DNA of 64,000 nt from NCBI GenBank assembly GCA_025642075.2, contig JAODUO010000031.1, positions 355,001 to 419,000 of the forward strand, in the 5' to 3' direction. A program made the position numbers and the translations under genes. The DNA comes from Ridgeia piscesae. Its lineage: Eukaryota; Annelida; Polychaeta; Sabellida; Siboglinidae. Under the pieces are notes generated by a model. That model saw only the letters and a program-made list of their open reading frames with translations. It did no database searches and was not told where the DNA came from. This document shows positions 11,207 through 23,740 of the stretch, in pieces; positions within the stretch are counted from its first letter, which is position 1; every line of letters begins with the position of its first letter.

Positions 11207-11355
11207 TGGTGGCGAGATAACCCAGGTAAGACTGCCCAAACCTTGCTATCCAAGCGATCATGATACCGCTCGATATCAATGAAACAAGCGACGCAAATAC
11301 GGCAAAATAAATGTGCGTGTAAAAGTAGTATAAGGAGGTATCACCGAACACTCGT

Positions 11356-13300
11356 ATGGATATGGCGGAATGCAAGCCACACATAGACTGGACCAGCGCG
11401 GACCTGCCTAAGACATTTAAACTTTTAAGCAAAAATGTTAACTATACTTTAGGATTAAAAAAAAAACAGACACCGAAACAAATGATCCTGATCACATATG
11501 GAAAAGATTCGAACAACAAATCGAACCTAACCACAATTTTCGTGTCGCTCGTTTATACATTCAAAGTTACAGACAGCAAGATTGTGAGTCAGTAGACGAC
11601 TTCATCACAAGACTGAAATTGCAAGCACAAACAATGCGACTTTCGCGATGACAGGGAGTCAAACGAACGTGTGCTGGAGCAATTTATTGCCGGAATAAGA
11701 CACATGGAATTGCAAAAAGAGCTGTTGAGCACAGCCCAAGACTTCACAACAGAACAAGCCTTGAAACGAGGTAGAACATTTGAAGCTTCAATAGCTCATA
11801 TGAAACAATTAGCTGAGGCACAAGGAACAAACGTCAATGCTATGAGAACATTTCCTATAAGGAAATGCCACAACTGTGGCGGCAACCACCAGAATGACAC
11901 ACGGGATCAGTGTTCAGCATATGGGACAATATGCAACAATTGTGGAAAGCCCAACCATTGGGGCAAAGTATGTATACTAACAAAACAGAGAAGATCGAAG
12001 TCAAGAGATAGGCAGCTGAAAAGGCAGTTTAGACCTCAACATCAGTCAATGACTAGACGTGGACATAATGGCTGTCAGAAAGGTACTGTACATTCTATCA
12101 GGGGACAATCAACAGAGTGCATGGATGAACATTTTCAACACATGTCGTTCGCTGAAACAAAGATCAGCAGTGTTGATGCACGCGATAAAGTGTTCGCCAC
12201 ACTGAACATCAAACTTGATTCAAAATCTGGAAATCACACACTCAAGCTGAAAGTACACACTGGTGCACAGGGAAACACACTCCCTCTTCGCATCTACCGT
12301 CGAATGCATCCAAAATGTCTAACAGCAGACGGTTACCCAAGACCTGGAGAGATTATGAAACATCAAAACACCATACTCACTGCTTACAACGGAACACGAA
12401 TTGAGCAGTTGGGTGTTGTGACGATTCCCTGCCAGTACAGCCATGGCCGCTGGTACGACACACAATTCTTCCTAGTCGACACCGAGGGGTCAGGTATCCT
12501 TGGTTTACCCAGCTTGAGACAACTCGACCTTGTGACGCTGCACTGCGCTGTCCAAGCAGACGAACAAAGCATACAGAGTAACGAAAACAAAGGTGTCCAC
12601 GTTGACGATTTGTTGAAACAGTATCCAAATCAGTTTGACTGCATCGGCAACTTCCACGGTGAATATCACATTGCAACGGATCCACAAGTACAATCGGTGA
12701 TACATGCACCTAGGAAATGCCCAATCCAGCTCAAAGATGAGATAAAGAACTGTCTAGACGAGATGGTCGAAAATGGAGGGATCCGTAAAGTATACGAACT
12801 GACCGACTGGGTGAACAGTTTGGCGTATTCAAGAACACAAAGTGGTAAGCTACGCATATGCCTTGATCCCAAAGATCTCAACAAGGCCATTAAGAGATGT
12901 CATCATCACACTCCCACTCTCGAGGAGATCACACACCAGTTCGCGGGATCCCAGCACTTCTCCAAGCTTGATGCGAAGAACGGATACTGGTCTGTGAAGC
13001 CAGATGCTGAGTCACAGCTGCTAACAACCTTCAATTCGCCATTTGGAAGGTTTTGCTTCCAGCGTATGCCCTTCGGACTAGTGATGTCCCAAGACGTTTT
13101 CCAGCAACGGATGGACCAGATCCTGGAGAAATGCCCAGGAACCCTTGGAATCGCGGATGACATCACTGTGTACGGAAAGACGAAGACAGAACACGACAAA
13201 CACCTACACAATTTGATGAAGGTGGCACGAGACAATGGATTTGTGTTTAACAGGAAAGAATCCACTTCTTTCGCATGGTGTATGATGCAAAGGGAGTTCA
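11356..13300 (+). pseudogene. Gypsy gag-protease-reverse transcriptase, broken
   Basis: The gag start reads HIDWTSADLPKTFKLL near 11390, then the frame is lost and resumes by 11671 (LEQFIAGIRHMELQKELL). Two CCHC-type knuckles follow (CHNCGGNH... and CNNCGKPNHWGKVC, about 11866-11970). The protease motif reads KVHTGAQGN: the catalytic Asp is replaced by His (codon CAC at 12256-12258), which would inactivate it. Reverse transcriptase is well preserved: KLRICLDPKDLNKAI, FSKLDAKNGYWSV, FQRMPFGLV and the catalytic IADD at 13150-13161. A frameshift near 13270-13300 separates it from RNase H. The encoded polyprotein normally performs capsid formation, cleavage and cDNA synthesis of the retrotransposon. 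This copy cannot. Confidence 0.85.
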
Positions 13301-14017
13301 CCCCGATCCTGAAAGAGTGGAAGACATCAGAAATACACCAGCTCCGACAAACAAGACATGTCTGCAACAGTTCTTGGGGATAGCGACATAATGTCTCCAT
13401 TCGTTCCCCAACTCGCAGAACTCACAACACCACTCCGAGACTTGACGAAACAAGATGTTGACTTCCAGTGGAACACGTCTCATCGGGAGGCATTCGGAAA
13501 GATCCAAGACGTGATCGATACACACACTACGCTAGTCTACTTCGACCGGAACAAGGAGACGACTATCCAGGTCGACGCATCGTCAAGAGGACTAGGGGCA
13601 GTGTTGCTCCAAGACAACAAACCAGTGGCGTTTGCCAGCAAGTCGTTGACTGAGACAGAATGTCGTTACGCGAACATAGAAAGAGAGCTGCTGGCTGTAG
13701 TGTATGATGGCTGTGAGAGATTTCACACCTACATCTATGGCAGTAACTTTGTGGTCGAGACCGATCACAAACCTCTAGAGATGATTAGCCTCAAGAATCT
13801 GTTGCGCATCCAGGGCTACGACATGACTATCAAGTATCGTCCAGGGCGAGACATGCTTGTCGCGGATGCTATGTCGCGGTTACCAAGCAATCAACATGAG
13901 CCCATCCACCTTGACATAAAGGTGACATTTGTGCAGTTCAGCTCTGACAAGCTCAGTCAACAACAGACCAAGAAAGACAACGATCTATCAACTCAATGCA
14001 TCATGCAAGTATTGTGA
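13300..14017 (+). pseudogene. Gypsy RNase H domain, 3' part of pol
   Basis: In a frame different from the RT, the connection LAELTTPLRDLTKQ leads into RNase H with IQVDASSRGLGAVLLQ (first catalytic Asp), YANIERELLAVVY (Glu) and VVETDHKPLE (Asp). The thumb-like tail YDMTIKYRPGRDMLVADAMSR, which marks the end of RNase H in gypsy pol, follows. After about 50 more codons a stop is reached at 14015-14017 and integrase is missing, although gypsy elements normally carry it next. A 3' deletion before or after insertion is the simplest explanation. Confidence 0.85.
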
Positions 14018-14265
14018 CATCTTGAAATGAAAATGACTTTAATTAGTATCATGTATACGATGCATAATAAGAGTAATGTATACAGAATTAAATTATCCAA
14101 TTACTGTAACATTATCCTGAAATGATAATCATTATTGTTGGTAACTACACGTGTTGTGTAAAGTATTGTGGTGAATAATGTTCACGAGATGTATAATTGG
14201 ATAATTCGAATAACTGCAATGTCAGTTCAATAACTTTTATTTGTTCGTTTATATGGAAAGGAGGG

Positions 14266-14386
14266 TGTAATGATAAGGTCAATCATTTCAAAAGACACTT
14301 GCACAAATAATCACGTGACTAACGTCCAACATGGCAGTATAATAAACTATTGTTCAACATGGTTGGTTGTCTTGAAGTACAATAAT
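14266..14386 (+). repeat. 3' LTR of the gypsy element
   Basis: It starts TGTAATGATAAGGTC directly after the polypurine tract. It matches the 5' LTR to GTTGTCTTGAAGTAC and carries TATAATAAA-like sequence within. The exact end is uncertain by a few bases. Confidence 0.8.
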
Positions 14387-16717
14387 ATGCAGAAGTTCTG
14401 TGAAAAATTCGTGAACTTCTAATACCTCAGGCTCCCACAAACTTCTTTCAAACCTTAGACTCTCCATTTCTGCTTGAACCACCCACGGATTGATTACATC
14501 ACCAAGCAAAATGACAACTGTATTAATACGCAGAAATGCACCATTTGTCATCATTTGACAGCTCTGATGCCACGCTGCACGAAAACATCATTTCTAATCA
14601 CTCTACACTACATATGTGCTCACAGAAATTCAGACAACATGCATAATGCTGCTTTTAAACGGTACTCTTTGGTCGCACGGGTAATGGCGGATGAGCACCT
14701 TATTGTGGTCTTACATCAAATAGATTGGCCGAAAACGTCAAAAGTTAGTAATCAGTTACATCAAGAATGACAAATAGCTAGATTAACTGTCTAGGGAAAT
14801 TAACACCATCTCGATAATAATTATAATATGCGTCATCAAACGTTGCACCTCTCCAAGATAAACAGCACCGTGTGTGGTTTGAAACACGTTAACTCATAAC
14901 ATATAAGACGTTCGCCTGAAACAAATGGCACTGTACACAACAAACAGTCCACCACAGTCTCTTGCCGATCTGATAGTAATATATAGAGAATATTGAAGAT
15001 ATATATTTTTTGACAATTTATTTTACAAAATTTTTGACGGACTGGCAAAGTGCTACATTTCACGAATTTCTGTATAACGTAATGCTTATAACCTTTGCTC
15101 AATTGTATGATGCAATTATGAACTGTGCGTCATATATATACGTCCACAGGAGGGCTCAAAATCACAGGCCAGTTTCTCGTAAATTTTCGCAACATTGCAA
15201 GGCCAGGCAGCGTCTTTCGATGGTAATTTCAATTAAATTGTATGTAGAGCGCTGACATGTGGGACATATATTCATGAATATACACGTTACATGACGGAAG
15301 CGTATTCGTGATACACAGTAGAACGTATCTCTTGCGTCAAACCAATGATCACCGTATCCCCCTTGCAATAAGCCGCACTTTACACGGGCGCAGACCATTA
15401 GATTAGACAGAGACACCTCAATAACCACCACACGTCATTTATTTTGTCACAACTTATTTCGCTGGTGTGCATACACTATTGAAAACATCAGATACTGTTG
15501 GTAGAATAGTTAATTTCAGAAAACAAATGTTGGACAGGGACATCATAGACACGTGGCAATTGTTGAGCAGCCAGTTGCGGCACTCTCTGCCGCAACTTGA
15601 TCGCTGTGAACGCATTCAGTGTAGTAATAATTGTGTTACTAAAACATATCCAGATTGTTTTAAGTGCATTAAAAACATTTTAACTGTTGCCAGTTCGGAT
15701 AGAACATGCAAAATACCAATGATTGATATAGTTTCTTATCAGACTATAGATCACTTATGTGTATGATTAGTTTAAGCTGACATGTCCTATGCAAATATCT
15801 GTATAATTCGGTTATATTACACCTGAAAAGTGCATGACTGTGACAGGGATGGTATGTTAGTTCTTTTAGAAAATTTCAACACTGATGTTAGGTGACCAAT
15901 TTTAGTTTGTATGAGCATCAGTGACCTTACTCGGATTACGGCAGTCGGTGCATACTTGGAGAAAACGCGCTGCTTTCTTATTCTCAGAACACATCTGGGG
16001 TATATTTAAATATATTTTCAATTGTGTTCGGTGTTTCAGTTAGGGTATATGTGTCGCTATAATAAGCAGGTGATAGATAGTTCATTTTTAGACGCGCGTG
16101 GATAATCCGCTTCATACGGCGACCAACAATGGACTAAAATAGAGGCTGCGTTTAGGGGGTGGGGTGTAAGCAAATGTTCTTTGCTCGCCTGTTGATGCTT
16201 ATTGTGTGTTCTAAATATGACACAAGCAAGAGTCACATAATTCGGATTAACAAATAGGAAGAAAACGCATGTTCATTTCAATATTTGGTGTTAAGAGACA
16301 CGCATTTATAGATGTCGAGAGACACGCATTTATAGATGTCGCATACAAAGTATAATTAATGTAATGCAGCTACACTCATCGTTAATTTGGCGCATTTTTA
16401 AAATACGAAACAAATTATTCACGCTCTTGAACAGGGACATTTGAAGCACAAACTCTTGCTGTCTTCATTATAGTATATATTATGCATAGAGCGTGTGTGA
16501 AATGCATCGTGTAACTTCCACACAACCAATATTGTCAATGTATTTTCCTTGCACATCACACGGTAACTAGCTTACTAATTATTTTTAATAACTCTCTTAG
16601 ATGCAGCATTACCAGTAAATAATAACTTCAAATGCAGCAAAAACAACCTCAACATCGTTCAAACCACGTTTTCGTGCCTCTTATGTCAAAACGGACGTTT
16701 TTCAGTTAGGTGTCAGA
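14387..16717. other. No gene recognised
   Basis: The first 25 bp continue the interrupted repeat. A plus ORF at 15467-15766 (99 codons, five cysteines in RCERIQCSNNCVTKTYPDCF) is coding-like in composition but matches nothing I know and has no clear splice or start context. A 31-bp direct duplication containing GACACGCATTTATAGATGTC lies at about 16291-16345. Confidence 0.35.
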
Positions 16718-16836
16718 CCACATTTGCATTTTCCATAGGCGACCATTATAACGTTTCCTTCATTTCCTACTAATCTTGAAGAGCTCTGTTATTGACAATT
16801 TCACAGCATATTTAGTTCTTTGAAAAATGTCGTGAC
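16718..16836 (+). repeat. Empty-site copy of the repeat hit by gypsy
   Basis: It is uninterrupted across the point where the copy at 10966-11050 carries the gypsy element. It is bounded on the right by MITE family A copy 2. Confidence 0.7.
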
Positions 16837-16838
16837 TA

Positions 16839-17137
16839 TCCGTGAGGTGGTAGCATTGTTTAGCCCCACACGAATAACATACACATTAAATAAGGATACC
16901 TTTTTATCAAGTAATGCTCTATTATAAAAATTATTCAAAATTTAAACTTATATTAACACAAAATAAATAGAAATACAAATTTGCAGTTGTTTATAACAAA
17001 TAGAAATTACGGCAGGATTAACCAGTGTCCGTGAGGTATAGATCACGCGGATAAACCAACAAAAGCCGACTAAGTAACCCTGCAGACTGTCTTCTCGGCG
17101 TAGTTCCGCAGCCGACCGACAGTCGGTTAAGCGAGAC
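16839..17137 (-). mobile_element. MITE family A copy 2 (minus)
   Basis: Read on minus it starts GTCTCGCTTAACCGACTGTC (right end at 17137, followed by TA) and continues GGTCGGCTGCG. The internal order matches copies 1 and 3, and it ends CTACCACCTCACGGA. The far inverted repeat is missing, although TA is present at 16837-16838. Confidence 0.65.
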
Positions 17138-17140
17138 TAT

Positions 17141-18434
17141 CAATGTTCCCGTGGGCTGTGGCGTTATGTAATGTATAACGCCAATATTCCCGTATAATAA
17201 TTTTATATGCAAAGCGCCGTGAATTATTGTAAAACTAGATTTGGCGCGATAGAAGTAATTTTAGTATATTTATAATGTTTATTTATTTATGTTGTACATA
17301 ACACCACCGGGTCAACCAGATACAAGTCTACGCACAAAGAAACATTCACCGGGGCATACTAAAAGGCGGGCCACAATTGGCAGACCGCGCGGAAACGGCA
17401 GACCACATTCACAAAGATGCCACCGATCACTAACAATTCTAAATGTAATACCGAATGGTATTACTTGTATTTATAAAATCCTAGAAATAAATTAAAATGT
17501 TAGGCCTTACTAATTAACTCTACGAGTATTCGCTCAGTCAAAAACAGAAGTCCCACATAGTCATAGATGATAGACGGCAGCTGCATACTATCGGTATATT
17601 TAAATCGTTTGATGTAATGACTCGCCTAAGGGTACATGTGTTCATAAGGCACTAATTCCCGTTACTGAATACCGAAACGGTCACCTGGCAGGTGAGGAAT
17701 TCTGAGGCTCCAGCCATCTTTTGATGTTCTTTTATTTACTGTGAAAGCGCATATATGTGGATTGATCTCGGATTGCACTGATAGCTGCATATTCGTTAGT
17801 GGGTGGATGAGTAGTTCGTGTTATTGAGGGTTATTTAACAGAATGTACTTCACTAAGATCATGGACGTTATATCTGAGGCTAGCTGTCTTTTGATGTAAC
17901 AACTCGCCTAACGGTACATGTTTTCATAGGACATTATACACTTGTTATTGGATGCCGGCATTTGGTGAGGAAATCTGAATGTTGATAGACATTATCTCTT
18001 CACAAGTGTACGTTAACTGTAGGTCTAGTTATTACTAGCACTGAGACTCATTAGTACTTATGCTACTTATTACAATCACACTCGTTTTATCACCGCCATT
18101 AAAAGTATAACACTGATATGACTTATAGGTATATTAATTTTTTTAAATTATAACAAATTAAAAATATAAAACAAAAAGAAAGGCATTTGGTGAGGACATC
18201 TGAATTCAATTTCAATTCAATTAAATAATTTAATTCCGGAACATTACATCCATAAAAAACTAAAGTATGACTAATAACTATATAAATAAAGCATTTAATA
18301 ACATAAACAATATTAATAAAAGTTTAATAAAATACAACATATTTAAATAAATTTAATAACATAAAAATTATGAATGTAGGCCCTATACAGTAATATGCAT
18401 GTTATATATGCAGTACATGATGGTATATACATTG

Positions 18435-18526
<92 letters not shown>

Positions 18527-18549
18527 CACACACACACACACACACACAC

Positions 18550-18603
<54 letters not shown>

Positions 18604-19230
18604 AGATGTCATTGTTGAAGTGAAATAGTAATACTAAGAATACTGACTGTGTTGGTGAAAATAAAAACAAACAAACAACAAATCCAAGAATTGTTATTTC
18701 GCCTTTCAAACATTGTACATATATGCTAACTTATAGTACTGTAGTTACATTTGCTTATTACACGTATGTTATTATTGAAAGACATCTCAACATCACAAGA
18801 ACACCGTAAAACAGCAACTATAAGGCGCCAACTAGAACAACGCACGTAAAGGGCCCCCACGTAAACATGGAGCGTACCGATCGGTGGCATCTATGTGAAT
18901 GTGGTGAATCTGGTCTGCCGTTTCCGCGCGGTCTGCCAATTGTGGCCCGCCTTTTAGTATGCCCCCATTCACCGGTCATTCACCAGGTAGAGCTGCCGTG
19001 GCAAAAGTGGGTTCGTTCGAAAGATCGCACAAAATACCCAAATTGCATCACTCTTACGCACTCTAAGTTTTACATAATGCACACATATACCACATAGATG
19101 TCATCAATCGTCATAATATCCACCGATATAACCTATTTCATGGTCGTGCGTGGTCAGTGGGCGGTGGTCGTGCGCCCTCTAGTCATACCGCAAAGAAAGA
19201 CGGGGACGCAACGCCAACGGGAACATTGGC
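17141..19230. mobile_element. Putative element bounded by inverted repeats
   Basis: The segment at 17345-17428 (core GGCGGGCCACAATTGGCAGA) recurs in inverted orientation at 18879-18974, about 1.45 kb apart, at about 90% identity; the right arm has one 9-bp insertion. Weaker inverted similarity (CAATGTTCCCG) occurs at 17142-17152 and 19216-19229. The interior holds AT-rich DNA and a long CA microsatellite but no transposase. The element type is unknown and the outer limits are inferred. Confidence 0.4.
18440..18600. repeat. (CA)n microsatellite
   Basis: About 80 CA units have two single-base phase slips near 18525 and 18551. ORFs across it on both strands are simple repeats. Confidence 0.95.
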
Positions 19231-19479
19231 GGGTGTAGATAAAGGGTAAATATTGATTGGTAAGTATTATTCTTACGTTAATGTTATTTATAAACTAGTA
19301 CTACACGTACCCTACACATTTTGAGTAGCAATTTTGCTTAAAGTTGGTTAGTTAAAAGTATTTTGGACTAGTTTAGTCTGGGCCAGTGGGTGATAATAGG
19401 GGGGGGTTAACCCATCTAAACTAGTCCTTTTCTCAGTTTCTGGCTTGCATTAGTTCTTACAGGTCCTTTTCTGGCTTGT

Positions 19480-20021
19480 ATTAGGCATTCCTGCCTCTTG
19501 TGCCAGCTCTGTCTTGAGCATTGTTTTGAGACGTGCGCATGCGTCTAAAGGTGACATAGTCCATGGCATAGTGGTGCAGTAAAATTATTTTTTTATAGGA
19601 TGATTTTTCGATTTTTTTTTTCAATTTTTACTTCAAATGATTGGACTGATGGAGCATCTACCACAGACTATTCCATACATCAGTAGATCGGTATATAAAT
19701 TTCGAATGTTTAATCGGCATCTTTCTTTAAAAATTTTTAGGTTGTGCCCTCTCGTTACTGAATAATTTTCCCTTAATGTAACAACATTTGATGTAACGGT
19801 AGAATCATATTTCCCAGTTAATATTTTGTAAATTTCTATCATGTCTCCCCTAAGACGACGGTATGAAAGAGTTGGTAGGTTTAATCTTTTTAGGCGTTCT
19901 TTATAATCAAGTTCTTTATATCCAGGAATTAATTTAGTTGCTCGAAGCTGAACAGTTTCAAGTGCTGTTATGTGTTTCATTAAATATGGACTCCATACCA
20001 AGTTTGCATACTCGATATGTG
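19480..20021 (-). pseudogene. 5'-truncated LINE tail, tandem unit A
   Basis: On minus, from about 20027, the RT C-terminal domain is readable: THIEYANLVWSPYL, LETVQLRATKLIPGYK, RLNLPTLSYRRLRGDM and EIYKILTGKYD, ending at a stop at 19633. About 150 bp of 3'-UTR-like sequence follow down to 19480. This is the region after the palm of CR1/jockey-like reverse transcriptases. Upstream, the 3'-UTR-like sequence of a second copy joins directly, so the 5'-truncated tails lie head to tail. The long minus ORF to 20157 is a read-through across the joint. Confidence 0.75.
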
Positions 20022-20255
20022 TCATTCCTGCTTCTTGTGCTAGCTCTATCTTTAACATTGTGTCGAGACTTGCGCATGCGTCTGAAGGTGACACAGTCCA
20101 TAGTAAAGGTGGTGTAGTAAAATCTGTTTTATAGGGTGGTTTTCCATAATTTATCAATTTTTTTCTTCAAATGATTGAAGTGATGAAGCATCTACAACAT
20201 TGTCAACAGGCTGTGTGTGTGGGACATGGCAGACTATTTTCTGTACTTTGGTATA

Positions 20256-21412
20256 CAGTAGAACCTGTCTTGTAGGGACACCTGTCGGGCCAAGCAAAAG
20301 TGTCCCTATATTGCAGGTGTCCCCTCGTCAGAGGAACATGAATTTTCCAAAAATTACCAGCACATACAATCTTTATTTACATCCACATTACAACATACCT
20401 AAATCACATTTATGCCCACAGTTATAATACCCATAAAAATGAAAGTGTAATAATATCACATTTAATATTACAGTAGAACCCCTCATTTAAGAGTGTTTTG
20501 TGTTAATTCAATTAAGTATTAAAATACACAAAATACAACTTAGACAATAGTAAAATGAGACGACACATTAACAACATTTTCATTTATTTTGTTTGTGACA
20601 TGTTTCATTGTAAGTTTAATTTTGAATAGTTTTTAATATTATTATCTGATTGTTATTTCAAATTTGGTCTGAGGGGCTAAAAAGGTGCTGCCACCTCACG
20701 GCGTCTGGGTAATCACGCTTCGGTCGCCATTTTGTTTATCGTTTCAGTGGTGCAAAACTACTTTCTGATCTAACCATGAAAACGACTTTACAACCGATAA
20801 ACTTCCGTGCTCATAACTTATATAGACATTAACATGCTAGGTTAAAAAGTAAATTCATTTAAATTCCTGTAAAGAATACAATTCACAAATCAGTATCGTG
20901 GCAACTCGACATCGCCGGCAACGCGCAGGCCGTGGATTACCGTGGTGTATCATCAGGTATAACATACATAAATAAGCTTCAGAAATGTTTGTTTTATCCT
21001 AAACTAATATGAAACTTAGCATAAACTGAGTAGGCCTATCTTATGTTTGTTGTCGCTCGACATAACTAGAAACTTGGAGAAAAATAAGATAACGATTGCG
21101 AGCGGCTGTAAATTTAAATGGGTCACCAGTTGTGGGTCGAGATCCCGTGCGCTTTCTCCATTCCCAGCATCCATTGTACTGAACAGGAAATGGTCGCCGC
21201 CATCTTTAAATATTATTGAAATGTATTTATCAAAATGAAGTTAACTGTCCGCCCTAGCAGGTGAAAAATAACAAAAAATCGCTGTCCGCGTCCACCAGGT
21301 GGCCGCTCATCTCAGGGATATTTCCGTTGAAAAGTGATTGGGACATCGGAACACTGTCCGTATATAGCAGGTGGCCGCTCGTCGCGGGGGCCGCTGAAGA
21401 CAGGTTCTACTG
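20256..21412. mobile_element. TA-flanked TIR element (Tigger/pogo-like ends), 1,157 bp
   Basis: The left end CAGTAGAACCTGTCTT and right end AAGACAGGTTCTACTG are perfect 16-bp inverted repeats, with TA on both outer sides (20254-20255 and 21413-21414). It sits inside LINE unit B. A second left-type end (CAGTAGAACCCCTC) occurs at 20471 after TA, so the interior is itself composite. There is no transposase. CAG-starting ends with TA duplications fit pogo/Tigger-type elements (family knowledge; assignment inferred). Confidence 0.7.
20640..21050 (+). repeat. Interspersed repeat family B, copy 1
   Basis: It is homologous over about 400 bp to the minus strand of 44395-44880, sharing GTGCTGCCACCTCACG, GGTCGCCATTTTGTT and ATGAAAACGAC. 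Its left part also shares the CTGCCACCTCACGG terminal segment of MITE family A. Confidence 0.65.
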
Positions 21413-21721
21413 TAGTAATGATTTTTTTCTAATGTTTAATCAGCATCTTTCTTAAAATATTTTTAGGCTGTGTCCTCTAGTTATTGAATAATTTTCCCTT
21501 AATGTAATGCAGTTTGAAGTAACTTCAGAATCATATTAGTATTTTGTCAATACAACGACGGTATGAAAGAGTGGGTAGGTTTAATCTTTGTAGGCTTCTT
21601 TATAATCTAGTTCTTTATATCCAGGAATTAATTTAGTTGCTCGTCAGTGAACATTTTCAAGAGCTGTTATGTTTCATTAAATAAGGACTCCATACCTATA
21701 TATATTGTATGTGTATACTAT

Positions 21722-21772
<51 letters not shown>
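21722..21772. repeat. (TA)n microsatellite
   Basis: About 25 TA units mark the edge of LINE unit B. An imperfect palindrome of ATGTGTATAC-like sequence lies on either side. Confidence 0.9.
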
Positions 21773-21776
<4 letters not shown>

Positions 21777-22489
21777 ATAATGTATACACATACAAGTAAT
21801 AAGCATACAAACTACTTGCTTAAGATAATATTATATTTATACGCCAGTACTTACTAGATAGTTTGATTGGGTAGCATTGCCATTAAAAATAAACAAGTTT
21901 AATGGTAGGGAATAGCAACATTCATGTCAATTTAATTAACATAAGCAGACTATTTTTTATATAATATGTATGTATATAGACATTTGTATCTTGTTATTAA
22001 TCAAGATATTATTATGTACATCGTGTATTATTAGAGGTAGAAATTATTATGTAATTTTAAAGGGCAGCCAGTTGTTTTACTGGTGTTCTGGCATTCATTA
22101 TTAACACATTTTCTATGTTCGTTGTCAAATGTCAATTCAATCCAACAGGGAAATCCCAGTGGCAGCATATGTACATAGTGTCCAAGAAATCTGCTAGGGA
22201 GTGGCACCAGTGAAGTTAGCATTCATGGTAGCATGGGTAGTCAGTTGTGAAATTAATATGTTATAACATAACGTGTGCTGCAGCTGCTGTACACAGGAAA
22301 CAGTCATTTATATTCGGACATGACACCTTTCAAGCATGAAGGCAAGGAGACTGACAGCAAGGAAACTGTCACAGCTTGATGGGGTTTACCTTGTCTGTAT
22401 GTGAAAAGTCTCGGATATAAACAACAAAGAAAGGTTTTACCTTTCAGTGCATGGGATGTTGGAATGTGGAATGTCTACCAATAGATAAA

Positions 22490-23740
22490 GCCAGGCTGAT
22501 TTAACCGATGTTGTGAATGGTATGGAGGTGATAATGACCAAGGAGACAGGTGTAATGGAGAGCGACGACAGGGAGAAAAATCTGAAGGAACAGTGTGGTG
22601 ACGAGGAAATGAGGCTGAGAGGAGGGAATTAAGGTGATTGCAATGGGAGAAACATGACAGGCATGAAGGCAACGGGGAGAAAGCGACCGAGAGAAGGACG
22701 GACGGGAATTCTATGGAAGGAAATGTGAAGGGAAGTTGATAACAGGGATAATGACAGGAAGTCAAGAGAGAAAGGAACAACTGAGAACGTGGTGGGGGAA
22801 AGTCAACAACCAGCTAGATGCAAACCGGAGGAGCTACTCGGGGCAATATAAGTGAGGAAGAAGACATCGTTGTTTGTCTTCCGGGCGCTAGGATAGAACA
22901 TGTGACTGAACTGGTAGAGAATATATATATATATATAGTCTATACGAGTACACGTAGGGACAAATAATGCAGACATGGGGTGAACAACTAGGATAATACA
23001 GAAATATAGACAGTTGGTGGGGAGGCTTAAGAAGAGGAGTAAAACAGATTATTCTTTCAGGAATCTCGCCGGAAATGGTATGATTAACTGCATGGAAGCA
23101 ATGACTTATTGATAGAATACAACAAGTATTAGTTAATAGGGAGGCTACAAATTGGAAATAAGTTTTGAGTGAGTACCACATGGGTCAGTATTGGAACCTT
23201 TTTTTCTTTTCTTAATAAAACTATATATAAATGATTTGGATTATGATGTAACACGTAAGGCATTGAAATTTACAGATGATACAAAAGTGTTTAGTTTAGA
23301 AGGATTAAAACTGATGATGACAGACACATTTACAGAATGAACTTAATAAGTTGATCGAATGATCTGAGAAGTGGCAAATGTTGTTCATTTTTGGGACATG
23401 GTAACAGAGATATACAATATACAATGAGTGGTACTGTATTCACTACTAAATACCACCATAAAAGGAAAGGACTTATGGTTAACTATTAGTGCTAATATGA
23501 AGTTTTCAGAGCAGTGCGGAATTGCAGCATCGAAGGGAAATAAAATTCTTGGATTAATTAGGCGAAATGTTGTGTACAAATAAAAAGAACTGACAATACT
23601 GCTGTACAAAATAGTAGTTATACCTCATTTATAATATTGCATACAATCATGGAGGCTATATCGCAAGAAGGACATATGTATACTAGAAAGAGTGCAAAGG
23701 AGCTATTAAAATGATACCAAAACTGAGCACGGACCCATAG
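22490..23740 (+). pseudogene. CR1/L2-like LINE relic (ORF1 esterase-like plus RT)
   Basis: 22530-22930 matches, in opposite orientation, the ORF1-like relic at 58560-59480: MRLRGG and VFRALG/VVCLPGAR-like blocks are shared. VCLPGAR followed by an IILSGI(L)P block (23050) is the pattern of the esterase-like domain in CR1-type ORF1. From about 23118 reverse transcriptase is readable (QQVLVNREATNWK, YINDLDYDV). The catalytic box is FTDD (23269-23280), with Thr where Ala is usual. C-terminal RT pieces extend to about 23740 (LLYKIVVIPHL). The endonuclease and first half of RT are deleted, and many stops and frameshifts are present. Confidence 0.65.

Larger units (their letters stand above)
11059..14386 (+). 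mobile_element. Ty3/gypsy LTR retrotransposon, internally deleted
   Basis: Short LTRs (about 148 and 121 bp) flank gag, protease, RT and RNase H relics on the plus strand. The 5' LTR is followed by a possible primer-binding region (TGGTGGCGAGATAACCC). The 3' LTR is preceded by a purine tract, GGAAAGGAGGG, at 14255-14265. No integrase can be found: the RNase H spacer runs straight into about 250 bp of AT-rich DNA and then the LTR. The LTRs differ by an internal gap and several substitutions, so the insertion is not recent. Confidence 0.85.
20022..21710 (-). pseudogene. LINE tail, tandem unit B, split by a TIR element
   Basis: 20022-20253 repeats the 3'-UTR-like and end region of unit A (for example TGCGCATGCGTCT). 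After the 1.16-kb insertion at 20256-21412 the similarity resumes at about 21420 (AATGTTTAATCAGCATCTTT) and runs to about 21705, where a TA microsatellite begins. It is more decayed than unit A. Confidence 0.7.

Noticed and set aside
18343..18709. CV- and TH-repeat ORFs on both strands
   Set aside because: Translation of the CA microsatellite.
19633..20157. Single 174-codon LINE ORF
   Set aside because: The first 44 codons are 3'-UTR-like sequence of the neighbouring tandem copy. The real RT part starts near THIEYANL.
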